A stretch of 64,000 nt of DNA from Hymenobacter sp. BT188 (GTDB lineage: Bacteria; Bacteroidota; Bacteroidia; Cytophagales; Hymenobacteraceae). Every line of letters begins with the position of its first letter. Position 1 is the stretch's first letter. Below, one piece after another: positions 56,996 through 64,000 of the stretch. Location: the NCBI RefSeq assembly GCF_014333585.1, contig NZ_JACSCW010000001.1, positions 682,001 to 746,000 on the forward strand, given 5' to 3'. The position numbers were made by a program, and so were the translations under genes. The notes below the pieces were generated by a model, which saw nothing but the letters and a program-made list of their open reading frames with translations, made no database searches and was not told the DNA's origin.

Positions 56996-58468
56996 ATGAA
57001 TCCGTTGATAACTTCCAATAATTCATCTTTCTCCGGCCGTGCCAGGCCGTGGCTGGCCTTGGTAGCGGGGCTGCTGCTTGTGAGTAGCTGCCAGGTAAGT
57101 CAGCCCATTGCCAGGCAGAATTTGCCCCCCGCGCCCGCCACTTTTGCCGGCGCTGGCTCCGATACGAGCAGCATTGCGGCCATTCCCTGGCACCAGTTTT
57201 TTGCTGATCCGCGCCTGGTGGGCCTGCTTGATACGGCTCTTCAAGCCAATCCCGACCTGCTCATTGCCCTGCAACGCGTGGAGGTAGCGCGGGCCAATGT
57301 GCGCATTGCGCGCGGAGCCCTGCTGCCCTTTGTGGATGCGGGCGGTTCCGTCAGCGTCGACCGCTTTCCGCCCAATGGAACTCGCGGCCCCAACACCACT
57401 AACGACGGCCGCGCCATTCCCACGCCCACCACCGATTATTTTCTGGGCCTTACCAGCTCATGGGAACTAGATATCTGGGGGCGGCTGCGCAGTCGGCGTA
57501 AGGCGGCTATTGCCCGGTTGCTGGCTACGGAACAAGGCCGCCGCCTGGTGCAGACTGCCCTGGTGGCCCAAGTTGCTAGTCTGTACTACGAACTGCTTGC
57601 CCTAGATACCCAGAATGTAGTAATTGGCAAAAACCTGCGCTTGCAGGAGCGAGCGCTCGAAATCGTAAAGCTGCAAAAGCTGGGCGGCCGGGCGACGGAG
57701 CTGGCCGTGCAACAATTCACTGCCCAATTGCTGCGCACGCAGAGCCTGAAAGCGGTGGTAAGCCAGAATATTATCCGGGCCGAAAACGAGATAAACCGGC
57801 TGCTGGGCCGCTACCCCCAGCCTATCCGGCGCGGGCGCCCCATCCGGGAGCAGGAACTGCCCGCCGTGGTAGTGGCCGGCCTGCCCGCCACCATGCTCCT
57901 GCGCCGCCCCGATGTGCAGCGCGCCGAGCTGGAACTGGTCGCCACCCGCGCCGACGTGTCCGCCGCCCGCGCCGCCTTTTTGCCCGCGCTCACGCTGTCG
58001 CCTTACGTGGGCCTGAATGCCTATAAATCTTCGCTGCTTTTTGCCACGCCCAGCTCGCTGGCGTTGGGGGCACTGGCAAATCTATCGGCCCCACTCCTGA
58101 ACCGCAATTTCCTCAAAGCCACTCTTACTCAAGCCACCGCGCAGCAGCAAGCCGCCTATTACGGCTACCAACAGGCCGTGCAAAAAGGCTTTCAGGAGGT
58201 GACCACAAGCTTACGCGGGGTGGAAAACTACCGCTGCGTGTACGAGCTACAGGAGCAAGAAGTGGTTGCCCTCACGAAAGCCGTTGAAATTTCCAATGAT
58301 TTGTACACGGCCAGCTACGCCACTTATCTGGAGGTAATTACTGCCCAGCGGAGCGCCCTGGAAGCCGAGCTGAACCTAGCCAATACGCGCCGCGAGCAAT
58401 TTCTGCTGCTCATTGAACTATACCGAGCCCTTGGCGGCGGCTGGTCAGCCACTCCGGTAAGCGAGTAA
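56996..58468 (+). CDS. Outer-membrane efflux channel (TolC/OprM type)
   Basis: A 490-residue lipoprotein of the NodT family that forms the trimeric exit duct. The signal ends VAGLLLVSSC. Two repeats hold the helical hairpins (DLLIALQRVEVARANVRIA, RREQFLLLIELYRALGGGW at the end). It lies nine bases after the pump gene, so adaptor, pump and channel are one operon with the two-component system. A gap of nearly 290 bases follows, with no terminator seen. Confidence 0.95.
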   Translation: MNPLITSNNSSFSGRARPWLALVAGLLLVSSCQVSQPIARQNLPPAPATFAGAGSDTSSIAAIPWHQFFADPRLVGLLDTALQANPDLLIALQRVEVARANVRIARGALLPFVDAGGSVSVDRFPPNGTRGPNTTNDGRAIPTPTTDYFLGLTSSWELDIWGRLRSRRKAAIARLLATEQGRRLVQTALVAQVASLYYELLALDTQNVVIGKNLRLQERALEIVKLQKLGGRATELAVQQFTAQLLRTQSLKAVVSQNIIRAENEINRLLGRYPQPIRRGRPIREQELPAVVVAGLPATMLLRRPDVQRAELELVATRADVSAARAAFLPALTLSPYVGLNAYKSSLLFATPSSLALGALANLSAPLLNRNFLKATLTQATAQQQAAYYGYQQAVQKGFQEVTTSLRGVENYRCVYELQEQEVVALTKAVEISNDLYTASYATYLEVITAQRSALEAELNLANTRREQFLLLIELYRALGGGWSATPVSE

Positions 58469-58756
58469 GTATTGGGTTTACGATCAAGTTAGGAACTACC
58501 GTAGGATAACTTCTGAACCATCAAGAGGGACATAAGACCCCAAATCGGGCATGTCGTACGGCCATGGAGTAGTAAGGTGGGGGGCAAAATTCCGGGGCAG
58601 GGTGGGAGTAGTAGCGCCATAGAACTGCATTAAGGGCGCTTAGCAGGACATGCTAGGGGCAGGGGCTCCGCCGGATTAAATTCCGTTAGCAGGTAAGTAC
58701 AGAACGGCACTCCCGCAGGGAACCGGCTTCTTTGCGGCAGACCTTTTTTTCGTCCT

Positions 58757-60088
58757 ATGAAAGTTCTTCTGGCTCTGCTCTTTCTTGCGCTAACCGTTTT
58801 CTGGCTGCCTTTTCAGGCTGATATCCCTCCCAATAAGGCAGCGCTACCCAAAGACTATATCATCACGCAATTCGGGGCGGGCACTGATAGCACCCAGCTT
58901 AGCACCGAAGCCATTCAGCGCACCATCGATAAGGCCCATGCCCAGGGCGGGGGCACGGTGGTGATTCCTCGGGGGGTATTTCTGAGTGGGGCGCTGTTTT
59001 TCAAGCCCCGTACCCAGCTGCGCTTGCTGGCTGGCGCCAAGCTTAAGGGCTCCGATGACATTGCCCACTACCCCCTAATCCCCTCGCGCATGGAAGGCCA
59101 GAGCCTAGATTATTACGCGGCCCTCGTCAATGCCTACCAGGTCAACGGCTTCCGGATAACGGGCCCGGGCACCATCGACGGCAACGGACTGCGGTTTTGG
59201 AAAGCGTTCTGGGCCCACCGCGACTCCATGCAGAAAATCGGCAAGTCGTCTACCAACCTGGAGGTGCACCGGCCCCGCCTACTCTTTATCTGGGGCTGCG
59301 ATAACGTGACTATCAAGGACGTGAAGCTGCGCAATGCCGGCTTCTGGACCACCCATCTGTATCAGTGCAACAACGTGCTGATCGAGGGCTGTGATATTCG
59401 CTCGCCGTTTCGGCCGGTGAAGGCCCCCAGCACTGATGCCGTGGATATCGACGTGTGCAAGAAAGTAACCATTCGCAATTGCTACATCTCCGTCAACGAC
59501 GACGGCATCGTCATGAAGGGGGGCAAGGGCCCCAACGCTCATAAGCTCCCGGAGAATGGGCCCATCGAAGACGTGCTAATCGAGAACGTCACCTTCGGGG
59601 AAGTGCACGCGGCCGTCACCATGGGCAGCGAGTGCATCCACGCCAACCGCATTACCGTGCGCAATTGCCGGGTGGACAACGACCGGCCACTCTTGCTTTT
59701 CAAAATGCGCCCCGATACCTACCAGGTGTATGAGAACATCACCATTGACAACGTGACCGGCCGCTGCGGCACCATCGTCACGCTCTCGCCCTGGACGCAG
59801 TTTTTCAACATGGCGGGCAGCACCGAAAAGCCCTTCGGTATTATCCGCAACATCACCATCTCCAACGTTAAGGTGAAAACCAAGCAGTTTGCGGTTCTCA
59901 ACGGCAACCTGAGTGACCAGGTGTCGAATATTACCTTCAAAAACGTGGAAGCCACGGCCGAGACAGCGGCCTTTCCCAACAAGTATCCGGACGTGAAATT
60001 CAAGAACGTTACCCTCAACGGGGTACCCTTGAAGGCCACACCAGGAGTACAGGAAGGTCCGGTGGTGAAACCTCTAAAGCCGGATTAA
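58757..60088 (+). CDS. Glycoside hydrolase family 28 (polygalacturonase type)
   Basis: A 443-residue secreted enzyme that splits pectin-type polymers. A signal peptide (LLALLFLALTVFWLPF) precedes a parallel beta-helix. Family signatures: PSTDAVDIDVCKKVTIRN (for NTD), ISVNDDGIVMKGGKGP (for the DD pair) and MGSECIHANRITVRNC (in place of GHG); LLFKMRPDTYQ follows. The GHG motif is altered, but the Asp residues are kept. Alone, not in a PUL. Confidence 0.9.
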   Translation: MKVLLALLFLALTVFWLPFQADIPPNKAALPKDYIITQFGAGTDSTQLSTEAIQRTIDKAHAQGGGTVVIPRGVFLSGALFFKPRTQLRLLAGAKLKGSDDIAHYPLIPSRMEGQSLDYYAALVNAYQVNGFRITGPGTIDGNGLRFWKAFWAHRDSMQKIGKSSTNLEVHRPRLLFIWGCDNVTIKDVKLRNAGFWTTHLYQCNNVLIEGCDIRSPFRPVKAPSTDAVDIDVCKKVTIRNCYISVNDDGIVMKGGKGPNAHKLPENGPIEDVLIENVTFGEVHAAVTMGSECIHANRITVRNCRVDNDRPLLLFKMRPDTYQVYENITIDNVTGRCGTIVTLSPWTQFFNMAGSTEKPFGIIRNITISNVKVKTKQFAVLNGNLSDQVSNITFKNVEATAETAAFPNKYPDVKFKNVTLNGVPLKATPGVQEGPVVKPLKPD

Positions 60089-61152
60089 AGAGTCGTCAAC
60101 CAAAGCGAATAACACCGTCGGCTTGGTGCGTAAGAGTTGGTGCTGGTTGGCTCCGCTGCCTCGCAGACGTTGTTGCCGTCCACTAAAGCAAAACCCGACG
60201 AGCTTCTGCCAGTCCTGATGTCGGGAAGCACGCAGATCAAGCGCTGCTAAAGATAAACCCGCACCAAATGCCGCATTGCGCGGGATTTGGTACGGGTTTA
60301 TCTTTTGTTCGTCGCCCGTCCGGGGGTAGCGGGTTTCGTAGCCGAGAATCACTGACCAGGCCGACGGGTTATCCGACGAGCCTTGAAGCGTGTAGTACCC
60401 ATTGCCCTGGGCATTCCCGATTGGTGGTCGGTCCGGGGCCACTGGCGAGGACCAATCCTCATTTTATCATCATAAGCGGAATTCTCGTCCCGCACGACAA
60501 TGGTCTATTCACCCGGCGTCAATTCCGTGCTGGTCGCAAAGGCGAACGGCCAGTCCGCGGGCTTCACATCGTTGAAGACACTCGTTTTCGCGTTGGGAAC
60601 TTCTATTGCCGCTGTGGGCTTCAACTGCAGGAACACGTCCGGCCCCATCTCCCTGCATCCCAGCCCATGCCGTCGAGGCGAGGAAGTTGGGCGTCTTAAT
60701 CTGTATCCGCGCTGATGCCTCCAAGCCCCAAGAGTTTTGCCCCATAGCGGTGCTCTGCGCTGATCAGGGCATCACGTCTTGGCAGCCTCGGTTGAACACC
60801 GGTACGTTGAGGGCTAGCCCTACGGGCTAACTCGAACTAGAACTCAGGAGCCCGACACCTTTCCCACGGGTAACCTCGGCAAAAAATTAGTGGGGGTGGT
60901 CTTCGCTATCTTCCAAAAGCTTTCCGAAACACGCCCTATTTCCAAGAAGACCTTGAATTTTGCGTAACGTACCAACCACCTTGGTGAATGCTACCCTGGA
61001 TTAGGTGCAATTATCTTCATCCTTCGGAAGCTCATAAACATAATAGGTCGCTCTACCGGTAGTTGAAGAATAGAGGTAAATATAATTTTAAAGTGATTGT
61101 ACAGTTGTAGAGTCTTAAATACGAACTAGCAGTTTTATCTTTACACCCGGAG
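60089..61152. other. Gene-poor stretch, possibly decayed
   Basis: A 1064-base gap. Short frames exist on both strands, the longest on the minus strand at 60074-60442 (122 codons, overlaps the GH28 end), but no family is recognisable and their codon use is unlike the neighbours. It may hold a decayed gene. It also contains a strong stem-loop (next entry) and a weak -7 box TATCTTTAC at 61136-61144 before the next gene. Confidence 0.5.
60251..60303. repeat. 24-bp stem-loop downstream of the GH28 gene
   Basis: AGATAAACCCGCACCAAATG with CCGC, and its complement at 60280-60303, pair with two mismatches around a 5-base loop. It has no poly-T directly after it, so a terminator role is unsure; it could be a dispersed repeat. 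Confidence 0.6.
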
Positions 61153-61554
61153 ATGAGACCATTCCTTGCCTTTTTTCTGAGTTTGTTGATGCTCGTGGGT
61201 GGCTTGATGCCGCAGAACGACGTGGAAGAACTGGGCAAACTTCCGCAGCTGGTGCAGCATTTTCAGTACCATCGTTCGCCCCAGGGCGGAGGGCTCTCTT
61301 TCAGTCAATTTCTGAGCAAGCACTACGGAGGTTCCACCAACGCCGTGTTCAACTGTCCGCCCTCACCTGAGCACGACAAGCTTCCGTTGCGCGGCGCGCA
61401 TCAGTGCCCCAACCTAGAGTATGTAGTGCCAGCGGCGCGCCAGCTGGCAGCGTTGTCATATCATGCCTGGCCCGCTTTGGCGTATCGACTCGCGGCGTCC
61501 CCACGCTACACGTTTGCCTTTCGCGCCGCGCTGTTAGAGCCTCCGCGCGCCTAA
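61153..61554 (+). CDS. Small exported protein upstream of the metal efflux pump
   Basis: A 133-residue protein with a signal peptide (FLAFFLSLLMLVGGLM). The mature part has several His (LVQHFQYHRS, FLSKHYGG) and a Cys-containing segment (NCPPSPEHDKLPLRGAHQC), which could bind metal. Small proteins of this sort stand upstream of CzcA/CusA pumps in Bacteroidota. Its role is not known; a periplasmic metal-binding part of the pump is a good guess. Confidence 0.75.
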   Translation: MRPFLAFFLSLLMLVGGLMPQNDVEELGKLPQLVQHFQYHRSPQGGGLSFSQFLSKHYGGSTNAVFNCPPSPEHDKLPLRGAHQCPNLEYVVPAARQLAALSYHAWPALAYRLAASPRYTFAFRAALLEPPRA

Positions 61555-61809
61555 GCTGCGCGGCATCTAGGCCCACGGTTTTGCTGGTAAATGGTTGACT
61601 GCTATAAAGTAGCGAGCGGTCTTATATCTATTCCAGCCCCGGCCGAAAGTGTACTTTGTTGGTGGCAATTGCCGTCATATCCTGGCCCTCAGCGCTGGGG
61701 CTCCTACTTCATTTTGCTTTCGCGCCATTCTGCCGCCCTGGCAGCTAAGTCGTTTAGATTCCGCCTTTTAGGTGGAAGATCTAGGGGCTGCGGCGCTAAA
61801 TTCTACTGT

Positions 61810-64000
61810 ATGCTTTCTCGAATTATTGCGGCCAGCATCCGCAACAAGCTCTTCGTAGCCCTATTTGTGTTGGCCATTATGGCATGGGGAGGCTATTCGG
61901 CGGTTCACCTGCCGCTCGACGCCATTCCAGATATCACTAACAACCAGGTGCAGGTCATTACCCAATCGCCTGCTTTAGCGGCCCAGGAGGTAGAGCAGCT
62001 GCTGACCGTGCCCCTGGAGCTGCAGTTGCGCACCGTGCCGGGTGTGCAGGAAATTCGGTCTACTTCGCGCTTTGGCCTGTCGGTGATAACGGTGGTCTTC
62101 GACGATGATATCGACACCTACCGCACCCGCCAGCTAGTGGCGGAAAAGCTGAAGTCGGCCGAAAGCAGCTTGAGCCCGGACATAGGCCGGCCGGAAATGG
62201 CCCCCATCACCACGGGCTTAGGCGAAATCTACCAGTACGCCCTGCACGTGGCTCCGGGCTACGAGGACAAGTTCTCGCTAGCCGACTTGCGGGAGGTGCA
62301 GGATTGGATTATTAAGCGCCAGCTTTCCAGCGTGCCCGGCGTGGTGGAGGTGAGTTCCTTCGGGGGGTATGTGCGCCAGTACGAGGTGAGCGTGGTGCCC
62401 GACCGGCTGAACGCTGCGGGGGTTTCCCTCGCCGAACTGTTCGCTGCCTTGCAGGCCAACAACGCTAATACCGGAGGCTCTTACTTGGAGCGAGGTCCCA
62501 ATGCCTACTTTATCCGGGGCGAAGGTCGAGTCAGCTCTTTGCAGGATGTGGGTAATATCGTCATTAAGCAAGCCGGCACCACACCCTTGTTGGTGCGTGA
62601 CGTGGCCGACGTGCGCTTTGGCCACTCCGTCCGCTACGGAGCCATGACCCGCAACGGCAAGGGCGAAACGGCCGGCGGTATCGTACTGATGCTCAAGGGC
62701 GCCTCCTCCGAGGAAACCATTCGGGGCGTGAAGGCCCAAGTGGCGGCCATCCAGCAGACCCTGCCCAAAGGCCTGAGCATTGTGCCGTTTCTGGACCGCA
62801 CCAAGCTCATTGACAAAGCCATCCGCACCGTAAGCACCAACTTAATTGAGGGCGGCGTCATTGTCATCCTGGTGCTGCTGCTCTTGCTGGGTAATCTGCG
62901 CGCGGGCCTGGTGGTGGCGTCCATGATTCCGTTGTGCATGCTTTTCGCCCTGGGCATGATGCGCACCTTCGGTGTTTCGGCCAACCTGATGAGCTTGGGC
63001 GCCCTGGATTTCGGCCTGATCGTGGACGGGGCCGTGATTATCGTGGAAGCCATGATTTTCCAGCTCGTGCATTACCGCGCCCAATCGGACGGCGAAACTA
63101 TGGACGAGGTAGCCGAAACCGCCGCCACCCGCATGATGCGCTCGGCCTTGTTTGGGCAGCTTATCATTCTAATCGTGTACTTCCCCATCCTGGCTTTGAC
63201 CGGCATTGAAGGCAAGATGTTTCGGCCCATGGCGCTTACCGTGAGCTTCGCCATTCTGGGGGCTATGCTGCTGTGTCTGACTTACGTGCCGGCGGTGGCC
63301 GCCTGGGCTCTGCGCAAAGACATCAAGGAAGAGGGCACCCTGGCCGACCGCCTCATGAAGGGCCTCTACCGCGGCTACTGGCCCCTGATTCACGGGGCAC
63401 TACGCTTTCGCAAAGCGGTAGTAGGAGCGGCCCTGGGACTGCTGACCGGAGCGGTGGTGATTTTTATGAGTATGGGGGGCGAATTTGTGCCCCAGCTCGA
63501 TGAGGGCGACTTCGCTGTGTACGTAGGTTTGCCTCCCGGCTCGTCGCTGGCTCAAACCATCGCTACGACCACCAAAGTGCAGAAAGTGCTGCTAAGCGAG
63601 TTTCCCGAAGTGGAGCAGGTGGTGGGCAAGGTGGGTACCTCCGAAATCCCCACTGACCCCATGTCGCTGGAGGATTCGGACCAGATTATTGTGCTCAAAG
63701 ATCAAAGTGAGTGGACCTCGGCCGGGTCGCGGGAAGAGCTGGCGGGCAAAATGCAGGAAGCCTTGGCCGATATTCCCAGCATCTCGCTAGAGTTTCAGCA
63801 ACCTATTCAGATGCGTTTTAACGAGCTGATTTCCGGGGTGAAGTCCGACATCAGCATTAAGATTTACGGCGATGATTTAAGCGTGCTCTACGAGAAAGCC
63901 AACCAGGCTGCAGCCCTGATTCGCCCCTTGGCTGGCGTGGGCGACTTGAAGGTGGAGCAAATTGCCGCCCTGCCGCAGATGCGGGTTACCTACGACCGTC
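61810..64000 (+). CDS. CzcA/CusA heavy-metal efflux RND pump, partial
   Basis: The first 730 codons of a heavy-metal exporter; the gene runs past the window end. The start is the ATG at 61810 (MLSRIIAASIRNKLFVAL). Family markers: VHLPLDAIPDITNNQVQV near the start, then ALDFGLIVDGAVIIVEA (about residues 396-412), the TM4 proton relay of the HME group, unlike the HAE1 pump in this window. It exports Co/Zn/Cd or Cu/Ag; which cannot be told. The preceding small gene is probably in the same operon. Confidence 0.95.
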   Translation, partial: MLSRIIAASIRNKLFVALFVLAIMAWGGYSAVHLPLDAIPDITNNQVQVITQSPALAAQEVEQLLTVPLELQLRTVPGVQEIRSTSRFGLSVITVVFDDDIDTYRTRQLVAEKLKSAESSLSPDIGRPEMAPITTGLGEIYQYALHVAPGYEDKFSLADLREVQDWIIKRQLSSVPGVVEVSSFGGYVRQYEVSVVPDRLNAAGVSLAELFAALQANNANTGGSYLERGPNAYFIRGEGRVSSLQDVGNIVIKQAGTTPLLVRDVADVRFGHSVRYGAMTRNGKGETAGGIVLMLKGASSEETIRGVKAQVAAIQQTLPKGLSIVPFLDRTKLIDKAIRTVSTNLIEGGVIVILVLLLLLGNLRAGLVVASMIPLCMLFALGMMRTFGVSANLMSLGALDFGLIVDGAVIIVEAMIFQLVHYRAQSDGETMDEVAETAATRMMRSALFGQLIILIVYFPILALTGIEGKMFRPMALTVSFAILGAMLLCLTYVPAVAAWALRKDIKEEGTLADRLMKGLYRGYWPLIHGALRFRKAVVGAALGLLTGAVVIFMSMGGEFVPQLDEGDFAVYVGLPPGSSLAQTIATTTKVQKVLLSEFPEVEQVVGKVGTSEIPTDPMSLEDSDQIIVLKDQSEWTSAGSREELAGKMQEALADIPSISLEFQQPIQMRFNELISGVKSDISIKIYGDDLSVLYEKANQAAALIRPLAGVGDLKVEQIAALPQMRVTYDR

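Noticed and set aside
60500..60715. 71-codon plus-strand frame in the gene-poor stretch
   Set aside because: Overlaps a similar minus-strand frame; neither has a recognisable motif or start context.

Overview
The window looks like a chromosomal segment of a Bacteroidota bacterium of the Cytophagales, most like Hymenobacter. The evidence is a moderately high G+C content, promoters of the Bacteroidota type (TTG, then about 17-23 bases, then TAnnTTTG), almost no Shine-Dalgarno sequences, a type IX secretion C-terminal sorting domain, a type III glutamine synthetase, a PF14121-type porin, a DUF3570/DUF4266 locus and MiaE/MtaB/MiaB tRNA-modifying enzymes. No rRNA, tRNA, CRISPR array, prophage or intact insertion sequence was seen. 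The genus is an inference from gene content; no search was run.

Layout. 0.1-2.1 kb: POT peptide transporter and a small SH3-like membrane protein. 2.2-8.3 kb (minus strand): groEL, groES, secG, a large TPR-like protein, lptE and a sigma-54-type activator. 8.4-15.6 kb (minus): miaB, pabB, a TPR protein, a coiled-coil zinc-ribbon protein, a Nif3-like protein and a SMUG2-type DNA glycosylase. 15.7-19.4 kb (plus): lpxK, a porin and miaE. 19.5-29.1 kb: a GH2 glycosidase, a GATase-like secreted protein, an ABC permease, a GH13 remnant, a DUF1259 protein, an HTH protein and mtaB. 29.2-32.3 kb (plus): a tight cassette of secreted thioredoxin, ApbE flavinyltransferase, a DUF4266 lipoprotein ending in GCGCN, and a DUF3570 outer-membrane protein; this is the best candidate in the window for an uncharacterised system. 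32.3-37.6 kb (minus): a CxxC protein, a secreted CE15-like esterase with a nested carbohydrate-binding module, and an LTA-synthase-like enzyme. 37.9-42.6 kb: glutamine synthetase III, then a TetR repressor with two operators and a divergent cupin/cupin/SnoaL group, the last gene frameshifted. 42.9-45.0 kb: a decayed sensor kinase lacking its phosphoacceptor His. 45.1-49.9 kb: ferritin, a secreted nuclease, a GNAT enzyme and a HelD-like helicase. 50.1-58.5 kb: a two-component system in line with a complete RND tripartite efflux pump. 58.8-64 kb: a GH28 polygalacturonase, a gene-poor stretch, and the start of a CzcA/CusA metal efflux pump cut off by the window end.

Functional themes are envelope biogenesis (lptE, lpxK, secG, porin, LTA-synthase-like), tRNA ms2 modification (miaB, miaE, mtaB), plant polysaccharide attack (GH2, GH28, CE15) and efflux (two RND systems).

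The most unusual sequence-level signal is an element G6C followed by an A- or T-rich run (GGGGGGCTTTTTT or GGGGGGCAAA), which occurs roughly fifty times by eye. It forms the arms of several intrinsic terminators, but it also lies inside many coding regions on both strands, where it repeatedly encodes LGGFF or KxPP.
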